From NCBI GenBank assembly GCA_002307065.1, contig DBTN01000029.1, positions 1-9,205 on the forward strand: DNA of 9,205 nt, read 5' to 3'. The stretch comes from Akkermansiaceae bacterium UBA1315 (GTDB lineage Bacteria > Verrucomicrobiota > Verrucomicrobiia > Verrucomicrobiales > Akkermansiaceae). The notes under the pieces were generated by a model. It saw only the letters and a list, made by a program, of their open reading frames with translations, made no database searches and had not been told where the DNA came from. Of this stretch, positions 1-6,537 are shown piece by piece (within the stretch, counting starts at the first letter, position 1; the number at the start of each line of letters is the position of its first letter). Both the position numbers and the translations under genes were made by a program.

Positions 1-1208
1 GTTTTTGAATCAAGGCAAAGCGACTGACGTTGACGCCGCGCTAACGGAAATAGGATGCGCTCCTCAGTTTTTGAATCAAGGCAAAGCTAGTTGCGGGATT
101 CAGTTTCGGACGATCCGAGGATGCGCTCCTCAGTTTTTGAATCAAGGCAAAGCGGCGAAATCTTTGCGGACCCTTTGCCCGGCAGGATGCGCTCCTCAGT
201 TTTTGAATCAAGGCAAAGCAGGGAAAGGATGGTGAAGCGGACGGCGCGAAGGATGCGCTCCTCAGTTTTTGAATCAAGGCAAAGCAGACGGTCCTTGCTG
301 GCCAGACAGCGAGATAGGATGCGCTCCTCAGTTTTTGAATCAAGGCAAAGCAAGGGGACTTCGCTGGAAGAAGTCGAAAAGAGGATGCGCTCCTCAGTTT
401 TTGAATCAAGGCAAAGCGACTATGCCCAGTTATTCTTGCGCACTCGCAGGATGCGCTCCTCAGTTTTTGAATCAAGGCAAAGCTGAGATTAGTTTGTTAT
501 ATTAGAAAAGATTAGGATGCGCTCCTCAGTTTTTGAATCAAGGCAAAGCTTCTGTATCTGGCTATTTGGTCCGCTATCGAGGATGCGCTCCTCAGTTTTT
601 GAATCAAGGCAAAGCTAGCGCACCGTTGGTGCACCGGAATATTAAGGATGCGCTCCTCAGTTTTTGAATCAAGGCAAAGCATGGACCCGAACCAGCCATG
701 GCCGTCCAGTAGGATGCGCTCCTCAGTTTTTGAATCAAGGCAAAGCTCGCAACTGATCGACGACCGCGAAAAGCTCAGGATGCGCTCCTCAGTTTTTGAA
801 TCAAGGCAAAGCAATTGCGGCTGAGGCCCCTCTCCCAAGTGAAGGATGCGCTCCTCAGTTTTTGAATCAAGGCAAAGCATGTCCCTCCTGAGACTGCTCT
901 CGTAACCGAGGATGCGCTCCTCAGTTTTTGAATCAAGGCAAAGCTGGAACATCTGACGGTGCAATCAAAGGATGAGGATGCGCTCCTCAGTTTTTGAATC
1001 AAGGCAAAGCGACGAGCAGATCGTGATGCGCGGCACCGGTAGGATGCGCTCCTCAGTTTTTGAATCAAGGCAAAGCTCTCACCAGCGGCTTTCTTCAATT
1101 CGCGGCAGGATGCGCTCCTCAGTTTTTGAATCAAGGCAAAGCCGTCATTTGCAGGTGAAACCTACAAACTCGAGGATGCGCTCCTCAGTTTTTGAATCAA
1201 GGCAAAGC
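1..1208. CRISPR. CRISPR array, 36-nt repeats with 30-nt spacers (type II-like geometry), left end truncated
   Basis: The array holds one partial repeat (1-21) and 18 complete 36-nt repeats starting at 52, 118, 184, 250, 316, 382, 448, 514, 580, 645, 711, 777, 843, 909, 975, 1041, 1107 and 1173. Each repeat starts AGGATGCGCTCCTC and ends TCAAGGCAAAGC, and I see no mismatch in any copy. The 18 spacers are unique and all 30 nt, except the one at 616-644, which is 29 nt. A 36/30 layout with a weakly structured repeat (only AGGA/TCCT can pair near one end) is typical of type II; types V and VI can look similar. No cas gene is in the window, so the type is inferred from geometry alone. Because all repeats are identical, terminal degeneration cannot give orientation. 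The flank after 1208 is not AT-rich, which argues mildly against a classical leader there. The left part of the array lies outside the window. Confidence 0.98.
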
Positions 1209-1212
1209 ACCC

Positions 1213-1241
1213 GGCTTCCGGCAAAAGCCCTTTCATCTCTT
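1213..1241 (+). other. Small stem-loop just beyond the last CRISPR repeat (weak terminator candidate)
   Basis: GGCTT (1213-1217) and AAGCC (1225-1229) can form a 5-bp stem around a 7-nt loop, followed by the pyrimidine-rich stretch CTTTCATCTCTT. It sits 4 nt after the final repeat and could mark the end of an array transcript read on the plus strand. The stem is short and the T-run is interrupted, so a functional intrinsic terminator is only a possibility. Confidence 0.2.
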
Positions 1242-1249
1242 GAATTCAC

Positions 1250-1280
1250 GGTTTGCCATTTGGGAGGAACGCGCTAGCCT
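1250..1280. other. Gapped inverted partial copy of the CRISPR repeat (candidate anti-repeat)
   Basis: Read on the plus strand, this stretch resembles the reverse complement of the CRISPR repeat with the middle missing. TTTGCC (1252-1257), GAGGA (1264-1268), CGC (1270-1272) and CCT (1278-1280) occur in the same order as in the repeat complement; the central 14 nt of the repeat are replaced by 6 nt. Type II tracrRNAs carry such a partly complementary anti-repeat. The block also contains a GGAGG/CCTCC hairpin (1263-1267 with 1278-1282), which could explain it without any CRISPR role. Chance similarity cannot be excluded by eye. Confidence 0.2.
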
Positions 1281-1290
1281 CCGCGCTTCC

Positions 1291-2541
1291 ATGACGACGG
1301 CCGAGGCATTTCAACAAAACGTTCTTCCCACTTACGGGCGGTTTCCGCTGGTCCCTGTGCGCGGAGCGGGTTGCCGTTTGTGGGATGAAACCGGTAAGTC
1401 GTATCTGGATTTCTGCACCGGGATCGCCGTGTGTTCGCTGGGCCATTGCCATCCGCGGCTGGTGGAGGCGATCCGCAAGCAAGCGGGCGAATTGATGCAC
1501 GTTTCGAACCTCTACCAAATCCCGCAGCAGGCGGAATTGGCGAAGGAGATCAACGAGCACCACGTCAAACTGCCGGGAAAAATTTTCTTCTCGAATTCGG
1601 GTGCTGAGGCAAATGACGGATTGATCAAATCCGCGCGCCGGTTCGGTCACAAACGTCCGCAGGCCGATGGTTCGCCGCGTTACGAAGTTCTAACGTTTCA
1701 GCAATCTTTCCACGGTCGGACGCTCGGCTCGATGGCCGCAACCGGTCAGGCGAAAATCCAAGAAGGCTTCGATCCGCTTTTACCCGGTTTCCGTTACCTT
1801 CCGTACAATGACATCGCCGCGTTGGAAAATGCGGTGCGCCCGGAGACTGCGGCCATTTTGCTCGAACCGATCCAGGGCGAAGGCGGCGTCAACACCGCGA
1901 CCCGCGAGTTCATGCGGGCGGTGGCGGATCTTTGCAAAAAACACGACCTGCTGCTTTTATTTGACGAAGTCCAAACCGGTTTCGGCCGCTGTGGGGATTC
2001 GATGGCTTGGCGGATGACCGCGCCGGAAATCCAGCCGGATGGCATTTCGTGGGCGAAAGGCATGGGCGGCGGCGTGCCGATCGGCGCGTTCTGGCTCAGT
2101 GATCGGTCGATCGATGACGAGGGCACCGCGCTTTCCTCGCTGCTCGGACCGGGTTCACACGGCTCGACTTACGGTGGAAATCCGCTCGTCTGCGCGGCGG
2201 CCTTGGCGGTCGTCCAGGAAATCCGCGAGAAGGATTTGGCGATGAATGCCATTCTCCAAGAAGTGCGGATCCGTTCCACCATCGAGTCGTGGAATCTTCC
2301 GGTCGTCACGGAAATCCGCGGCAAAGGTTTGCTTTTGGGAATCGGCCTCGATCCCGCGCGGATCCCGACACCGGTTGGGAAAACCCCGGCGCTGGTCGTC
2401 GTCTCCGCCTTGATGGAACGCGGTCTGCTCGTCCCGCCTGCCGGCCCGAATACGATCCGCCTTTTGCCACCGCTCAACGTCACCGACAGCGAAATCGACG
2501 AAGCGCTTGCTCACCTTTTCGCCGTCCTTTCCGGCTTTTAA
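1291..2541 (+). CDS. argD: Acetylornithine aminotransferase (PLP-dependent)
   Basis: This 416-residue class-III aminotransferase converts N-acetylglutamate 5-semialdehyde and glutamate to N2-acetylornithine and 2-oxoglutarate, a cytoplasmic step of arginine synthesis. Some relatives also act in lysine synthesis. Family landmarks are in order: the N-terminal VLPTYGRFP (11-19), the SNSGAEAND phosphate-binding segment (101-109), FHGRTLGSM (140-148), LLLFDEVQTGFGR (221-233) with Asp225 for the PLP pyridine nitrogen, SWAKGMGGGVPIG (253-265) with Lys256 as the Schiff-base lysine, and GSTYGGNP (291-298). The ATG at 1291 is preferred over an upstream TTG inside the last CRISPR repeat because MTTAEAFQQNVLPTYGRFP matches the usual ArgD N-terminus. 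No convincing Shine-Dalgarno precedes it; a GGGAGG lies about 23 nt away. The next gene, argF, follows after 10 bp, so the two are probably co-transcribed. Length is normal and no key residue is missing. Confidence 0.95.
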   Translation: MTTAEAFQQNVLPTYGRFPLVPVRGAGCRLWDETGKSYLDFCTGIAVCSLGHCHPRLVEAIRKQAGELMHVSNLYQIPQQAELAKEINEHHVKLPGKIFFSNSGAEANDGLIKSARRFGHKRPQADGSPRYEVLTFQQSFHGRTLGSMAATGQAKIQEGFDPLLPGFRYLPYNDIAALENAVRPETAAILLEPIQGEGGVNTATREFMRAVADLCKKHDLLLLFDEVQTGFGRCGDSMAWRMTAPEIQPDGISWAKGMGGGVPIGAFWLSDRSIDDEGTALSSLLGPGSHGSTYGGNPLVCAAALAVVQEIREKDLAMNAILQEVRIRSTIESWNLPVVTEIRGKGLLLGIGLDPARIPTPVGKTPALVVVSALMERGLLVPPAGPNTIRLLPPLNVTDSEIDEALAHLFAVLSGF

Positions 2542-2551
2542 CCCTTTCTTC

Positions 2552-3448
2552 ATGAAACATCTTCTTTCGATCGAACAACTCAGCGCCGAGGAAATCACCG
2601 GTTTACTGAGCAGCGCTGCAGTGCTCAAAAAAGAACGCGGCCACCATTCGAAGCAGCCGCTGACCGGCCAGACGTGGGCGCTGATTTTCACCAAATCGTC
2701 GACCCGCACCCGCGTTTCGTTCGAAGTCGGCATCCGCGAGCTGGGCGGATTCCCGATGTTTCTCTCGAAAAATGACATCCAGCTCGGTCGCGGCGAACCG
2801 ATCAAGGACACCGCACGCGTGCTCGGCCGTATGGTTCACGGCACGATCATCCGCACGTTCGCGCAACAGGACGTGGTCGATTTTTCCGAATACTCCGGCA
2901 TTCCGACAATCAACGCCCTGACCGACGACGAGCATCCTTGCCAGATCCTCGCGGATCTTTTGACGATCCAGGAAAAACTCGGCGGCTGGGAAGGCAAAAA
3001 AATCGCGTTCATCGGCGATGGCTTTTCGAACATGACGATTTCCTGGATGTGGGCGGCCAAACGCCTCGGCTTTGAGCTCGTGGTCGCCGCGCCAGATTCC
3101 TGCCAGCCCCCTGCGGATTTCCTTGCGAAACTCGACGCGCCGAATGTCTCGATCACTGCGGATCCGATCGCCGCCGCAAAGGGCGCTCACGTCATCAACA
3201 CCGACGTCTGGCTTTCCATGGGCCAGGAAGATCAGAAGGATAAGGAAACGGAATTCGCCGGATTCCAAGTGAACGCCGAGCTACTGGCCGGTGCCGCATC
3301 CGGTCACATCGTCCTCCATTGCCTCCCCGCCTATCGCGGAAAAGAAATCAGCGAAGAGACCCTCGAACTTCACGCGGGCACGATTTTCCAACAGGCGGAA
3401 AACCGGTTGCACGCCCAAAAAGCGATCTTGGTCGAGCTGGCAGGCTGA
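2552..3448 (+). CDS. argF: Ornithine carbamoyltransferase
   Basis: This 298-residue enzyme makes citrulline from ornithine and carbamoyl phosphate in arginine biosynthesis; family members normally work as cytoplasmic trimers. Carbamoyl-phosphate-binding motifs are STRTR (50-54), Arg101 in IIRTFAQ, and HPCQ (128-131). Ornithine-binding motifs follow: Asn160 in GDGFSNM, DVWLSMG (218-224), and HCLPAYRG (256-263) with the characteristic Cys257. The HCLP and SMG motifs distinguish it from aspartate carbamoyltransferase. The ATG at 2552 begins the conserved MKHLLSIEQLS start; an in-frame upstream start would overlap the argD end and add residues atypical of the family. It lies 10 bp after argD with no ribosome-binding site, so translation coupled to argD or SD-independent initiation is likely. 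It could be the anabolic (ArgF) or catabolic (ArcB) form; the argD partner favours the anabolic role. Confidence 0.95.
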   Translation: MKHLLSIEQLSAEEITGLLSSAAVLKKERGHHSKQPLTGQTWALIFTKSSTRTRVSFEVGIRELGGFPMFLSKNDIQLGRGEPIKDTARVLGRMVHGTIIRTFAQQDVVDFSEYSGIPTINALTDDEHPCQILADLLTIQEKLGGWEGKKIAFIGDGFSNMTISWMWAAKRLGFELVVAAPDSCQPPADFLAKLDAPNVSITADPIAAAKGAHVINTDVWLSMGQEDQKDKETEFAGFQVNAELLAGAASGHIVLHCLPAYRGKEISEETLELHAGTIFQQAENRLHAQKAILVELAG

Positions 3449-3570
3449 TCAAAAACCGGTGGGGTGGACGGCCGTGACGCGCCGATGGATTTTTCGATGA
3501 AACGATTCGATTGCCAGCGGACGAAGAGACGCTAAGGTCCCGGCCCCGACGTGGATGTCGGATTTCGGAA

Positions 3571-4569
3571 ATGAACCTTCCTCATGTAGCAATTGTGGGT
3601 GCCACGGGCGCCGTCGGCGTAGAAATGCTCCTTTGTCTGGAGCAGCGGAATTTTCCTGTTGGAAAGCTCACGCTGCTCGCCTCGGCACGTTCCGCTGGCA
3701 AACGGGTGACATTCCGTGGGGAAGAAATCGTGGTGAAAGAACTGACTCACGATTCGTTCGAAGGCATCGACATCGCGCTTTTCAGTGCGGGTGGCGGCAT
3801 TTCCTTGGAGTTCGCCCCATCGGCGGCGAAGGCGGGCGCCATCGTGATCGATAACTCATCGGCTTTCCGGATGGACGCGGATGTTCCGTTGGTCGTGCCA
3901 GAGATCAATCCTCAGGATGCGAAAAACCCGCCCCGTGGGATCATCGCGAATCCGAATTGCACGACCATCATTTCGCTGATGGCACTCGCGCCGCTGCATG
4001 AAAAATTCGGTTTGGAATCGATCATCGCATCCAGTTACCAAGCGGTTTCCGGCTCGGGTGCACAAGGCATCATCGAACTCGAAGAGCAGGTCAACGCGAT
4101 CGTTTCCGGCAAGGAAGTGGTTCCGAAAGTTTACCCGCGGCAGATCGCTTTTAACGTCATTCCCCAAGTGGATTCGTTTACCGAAAACGGATATACGAAA
4201 GAGGAAATGAAAATGCAGAACGAAGGCCGGAAGATCCTCGGATTTCCTGAGCTGAAAGTTTCCTGCACGTGCGTCCGCGTGCCGGTGTACCGGTCACACT
4301 CGGTCTCGATCACGGCGAAGTTTTCCAAACCGGTTGACGTCGAATCCGCACGAGCTTCCTTCGCGGGCAAGCCGGGCATCCAAGTCGTCGACAACCCGGC
4401 AGAAAAGCTTTTCCCCGTCCCGCTGGACACGACGGGTAAGGACGATTGCCTCGTCGGCCGCATCCGCAAAAACCTGGTGCTCGAAAACGCCCTGGATCTG
4501 TGGGTCGTCGGCGACCAAGTGCGCAAAGGCGCAGCGTTGAACGCCGTGCAAATCGCCGAACTTCTCTAA
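3571..4569 (+). CDS. asd: Aspartate-semialdehyde dehydrogenase
   Basis: This 332-residue enzyme reduces L-4-aspartyl phosphate with NADPH to aspartate 4-semialdehyde, the branch point to lysine, diaminopimelate, threonine and methionine. The N-terminal NADP-binding Rossmann motif GATGAVG is at 10-16. The catalytic cysteine is Cys130 in ANPNCTT (126-132), Gln157 lies in SYQAVSG, and the substrate-binding Arg236 and His243 lie in CVRVPVYRSHS. Length fits the shorter ASADH group rather than the longer enterobacterial form. The ATG at 3571 directly begins the Rossmann strand (MNLPHVAIVGATG); upstream in-frame sequence is not protein-like. The 122-bp gap after argF holds no gene. It contains a short hairpin, CCGAC/GTCGG at 3546-3561, close to the start, and may hold a promoter, but none is convincing. 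The next gene starts 16 bp after its stop, so asd and ispA are probably one transcript. Confidence 0.95.
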   Translation: MNLPHVAIVGATGAVGVEMLLCLEQRNFPVGKLTLLASARSAGKRVTFRGEEIVVKELTHDSFEGIDIALFSAGGGISLEFAPSAAKAGAIVIDNSSAFRMDADVPLVVPEINPQDAKNPPRGIIANPNCTTIISLMALAPLHEKFGLESIIASSYQAVSGSGAQGIIELEEQVNAIVSGKEVVPKVYPRQIAFNVIPQVDSFTENGYTKEEMKMQNEGRKILGFPELKVSCTCVRVPVYRSHSVSITAKFSKPVDVESARASFAGKPGIQVVDNPAEKLFPVPLDTTGKDDCLVGRIRKNLVLENALDLWVVGDQVRKGAALNAVQIAELL

Positions 4570-4585
4570 CTCGATCTCCTTGATC

Positions 4586-5467
4586 ATGAACCTCGATACG
4601 TATCTCGCTTTCATGATCCGGGAAGTCGATCGATCGCTCGACGGGTTTTTACCGAAAGAAAAGACGCGCCCCTCGACGATTCACGCGGCGATGCGCTATT
4701 GCGTCTTCGCCGGCGGGAAACGACTCCGACCGGTTTTCTGTCTCGCCGCGGCCGAAGCCTGCGGGGGGGATTTTTCACAGGCCTTGGCTCCGGCTTGCGC
4801 CGTGGAGTTGATGCATACCTATTCGCTGGTCCACGACGATTTGCCCGCGATGGATGATGACGATTTGCGCCGTGGCCGTCCGACCTGTCATAAAGTTTAC
4901 GGTGAAGGAATGGCGGTGCTTTGCGGCGACGCCTTATTAACCGAGGCATTCGTGGTGCTGGCACAAACACCGGCAACCAAACGTTACGGAACCAAAGATT
5001 ATCTTTCCGAACTGGCCGAAACCGGTAGCAGCCGCAAGCTGATCGGCGGACAGGTCATGGATCTGGAAGGCGAAGGGAAAAAGCAGACGAAGCGGGAACT
5101 GGTGCGGATCCACGAAGCAAAAACCGCTGCGTTGCTCACTTCCTCTCTGCGTCTCGGCGCGATGGCCGCAAACGCAACCCCCGCCAAACTGGAAGCTCTC
5201 ACCGCTTTCGGCCAAGCTGTCGGGCTGGCCTTTCAAGTGATCGACGACATTCTCGATGTGACCCAAAGCACCGAGGTCCTCGGGAAAACAGCCGGGAAAG
5301 ACGAAGCGGTCGAGAAGTCCACATACCCGTCAATTCTGGGTCTCGAAGCCTCGCGCAAGGAAGCCGCCAAGCTGACCAAAACCGCAATGGATTCGCTGGC
5401 TCCTTTCGGCAAAAAAGCCGACCGGTTGCGAGAACTGGCCGGCCATTTGTTAGATCGAAAGTATTAA
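4586..5467 (+). CDS. ispA: Short-chain polyprenyl diphosphate synthase (farnesyl/geranylgeranyl diphosphate synthase)
   Basis: This 293-residue trans-prenyltransferase condenses isopentenyl diphosphate with allylic diphosphates. It should supply farnesyl- or geranylgeranyl-PP for quinones, undecaprenyl carriers and other isoprenoids. Motifs seen are GGKRLRP (43-49), the first Asp-rich motif DDLPAMD (84-90, the bacterial DDxxxxD form) followed by DDDLRRG, GGQVMDL (154-160), HEAKTAAL (176-183), FQVIDDILD (216-224) containing the second Asp-rich motif, and a Lys-containing tail. The insertion in the first motif and Tyr79 just upstream (HTYSLVHDD) suit an FPP-type product, but product length cannot be fixed from sequence. 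The ATG at 4586 is chosen; a TTG 6 nt upstream is the alternative. No Shine-Dalgarno is present. It ends 5 bp before the convergent decarboxylase gene. The name follows family convention. Confidence 0.92.
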   Translation: MNLDTYLAFMIREVDRSLDGFLPKEKTRPSTIHAAMRYCVFAGGKRLRPVFCLAAAEACGGDFSQALAPACAVELMHTYSLVHDDLPAMDDDDLRRGRPTCHKVYGEGMAVLCGDALLTEAFVVLAQTPATKRYGTKDYLSELAETGSSRKLIGGQVMDLEGEGKKQTKRELVRIHEAKTAALLTSSLRLGAMAANATPAKLEALTAFGQAVGLAFQVIDDILDVTQSTEVLGKTAGKDEAVEKSTYPSILGLEASRKEAAKLTKTAMDSLAPFGKKADRLRELAGHLLDRKY

Positions 5468-5472
5468 GACAT

Positions 5473-6408
5473 TCAGCCTTCTTTAAGGAGCGTGTCGAAA
5501 TATTCGATCGTCGCGTCGAGACCTTTGTCGAGTTCGACCGTTGGAGCCCAGCCGAGATCTTTTTGAGCGAGAGTGATGTCCGGTTTGCGCTGCTTCGGGT
5601 CATCACCGGGAAGCGGAAGGAAGGTGATTTTCGAAGGACCGCCGACTTTTTTCAACACCAGCTCAGCAAGCTGCAACATCGTGAATTCGCCCGGATTGCC
5701 AATATTGACCGGACCGGTTTGCGCCGGGTGATTCATCAGACGGATGAAGCCGTCGATGAGGTCGTCCACATAACAGAAGGAACGGGTTTGGGTGCCATCG
5801 CCGTAGATCGTCAGATCTTTTCCGCTCAGCGCTTGAACGATAAAGTTGGAAACGACGCGGCCGTCATCAGGAAGCATCCGTGGGCCGTAAGTGTTAAAGA
5901 TACGGACGACGCGGATTTCGGTCTGATGCTGGCGGTAGTAGTCAAAGAAAAGGGTTTCGGCAACGCGCTTGCCTTCGTCGTAACAGGCACGGATGCCGAT
6001 CGGGTTCACGCTGCCTTTGTAGGATTCCGGCTGCGGATGAACTTCAGGGTCACCGTAAACTTCTGAGGTGGAAGCTTGGAAAACCCGTGCACCAACGCGT
6101 TTCGCCAATCCGAGCGAATGCATCGCACCGAGAAACGAGGTCTTGGTCGTTTTGATCGGGTTATGCTGATAGTGCGGCGGCGAGGCGGGGCAAGCGAGGT
6201 TGTAAATTTGATCCACCTCAAAATGAAAAGGATTCGTGACATCGTGACGCACCAGCTCGAAGTTCGAATCCCCGAAAAGGTGGGCAATGTTGCGTTTCCG
6301 ACCGGTGAAAAAGTTATCAAGACAGATGATTTCATTTCCTTCGCGAAGCAGACGTTCACAAAGATGAGACCCAAGGAACCCAGCACCGCCGGTGATAAGA
6401 ATGCGCAT
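5473..6408 (-). CDS. uxs: UDP-glucuronate decarboxylase (UDP-xylose synthase), SDR family
   Basis: This 311-residue extended short-chain dehydrogenase/reductase should oxidise and decarboxylate UDP-glucuronate to UDP-xylose using bound NAD+, giving a sugar donor for polysaccharides. It has the NAD-binding GGAGFLGS (7-14) with Asp31 after the second strand, LACPASPPHY (71-80), STSEVYGDP (113-121), the catalytic YxxxK pair Tyr143/Lys147 in CYDEGKR, RIFNTYGPRM (169-178), DGRVVSNFIVQAL (182-194) and GDGTQTRSFCYVDD (203-216). The SPPHYQ..PIKT and HPQ.E.Y.G..NPIG segments separate UXS from UDP-glucose 4-epimerases and dTDP-glucose dehydratases. It is soluble, with no membrane segment visible. It is divergent from the regulator gene across a 129-bp region with a palindrome, so shared regulation is plausible. 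Its stop is 5 bp from the convergent ispA stop. No Shine-Dalgarno precedes the ATG. Confidence 0.94.
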   Translation of the reverse strand: MRILITGGAGFLGSHLCERLLREGNEIICLDNFFTGRKRNIAHLFGDSNFELVRHDVTNPFHFEVDQIYNLACPASPPHYQHNPIKTTKTSFLGAMHSLGLAKRVGARVFQASTSEVYGDPEVHPQPESYKGSVNPIGIRACYDEGKRVAETLFFDYYRQHQTEIRVVRIFNTYGPRMLPDDGRVVSNFIVQALSGKDLTIYGDGTQTRSFCYVDDLIDGFIRLMNHPAQTGPVNIGNPGEFTMLQLAELVLKKVGGPSKITFLPLPGDDPKQRKPDITLAQKDLGWAPTVELDKGLDATIEYFDTLLKEG

Positions 6409-6487
6409 GGCGGACGCTTAGCGGGAAATTCGTGCACCGACAATAGGAGATCCCGAAAAATCCTTGGTAATCCGTTGGAACTATCGG

Positions 6488-6511
6488 ACTGTTCAAAAAA
6501 GTTTGAACAGT
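6488..6511. promoter_or_regulatory. Perfect 10-bp inverted repeat, candidate operator in the divergent intergenic region
   Basis: The left arm ACTGTTCAAA (6488-6497) and right arm TTTGAACAGT (6502-6511) are perfect inverted complements separated by AAAG. The element lies 27 bp upstream of the regulator ATG and about 80 bp upstream of the divergent decarboxylase start. Winged-helix regulators of the MarR/GbsR class bind as dimers to palindromes of about this size, so autoregulation and control of the divergent gene are the simplest readings. A factor-independent terminator is unlikely because no T-run follows and it lies between divergent starts. Confidence 0.7.
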
Positions 6512-6531
6512 TTCCCGTATTGGAACATACT
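6503..6531 (+). promoter_or_regulatory. Candidate sigma-70-like promoter of the regulator gene
   Basis: TTGAAC (6503-6508) and CATACT (6526-6531) are separated by 17 bp, each matching 4 of 6 consensus positions. The -35 hexamer lies inside the right arm of the palindrome, so a protein bound there would block RNA polymerase. The predicted start would fall at or very near the ATG at 6538, implying a leaderless mRNA or a true start further in (6568). The match is weak and the basal promoter rules of this organism are unknown. Confidence 0.3.
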
Positions 6532-6537
6532 TCGGTT

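Noticed and set aside
5..1277. Several long open frames on both strands through the first 1.2 kb, encoding repetitive peptides (e.g. MRSSVFESRQS, CLDSKTEERIL, FALIQKLRSAS)
   Set aside because: The CRISPR period of 66 nt is a multiple of three and the repeat has no stop in several frames, so each repeat gives the same short peptide. These are artefacts of the array, not repeat proteins.
1192..1290. N-terminal extension of argD starting from a TTG within the last CRISPR repeat
   Set aside because: The added residues come from repeat and flank sequence, and the ATG at 1291 matches the normal ArgD N-terminus.
2155..3268. Long minus-strand open frames across argD, argF and asd
   Set aside because: They are antisense shadows produced by the codon bias of GC-rich genes and show no family motifs.
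3511..3538. Possible promoter upstream of asd (TTGCCA, 16 bp, TAAGGT)
   Set aside because: The -10 match is poor and the spacing short; no better than chance in a 122-bp gap.
5563..6066. Plus-strand open frame of 167 codons
   Set aside because: It lies wholly antisense to the well-supported UDP-glucuronate decarboxylase gene and resembles no protein family.
6488..6511. Similarity between the palindrome (TTCAAAAA) and part of the CRISPR repeat complement, considered as an anti-repeat
   Set aside because: Only about eight A/T-rich bases are shared, and perfect symmetry between divergent genes is better explained as an operator.
6076..6537. Upstream extension of the regulator reading frame
   Set aside because: Most of it is antisense to the decarboxylase gene and crosses the palindrome and promoter region; the protein-like part begins after 6538.
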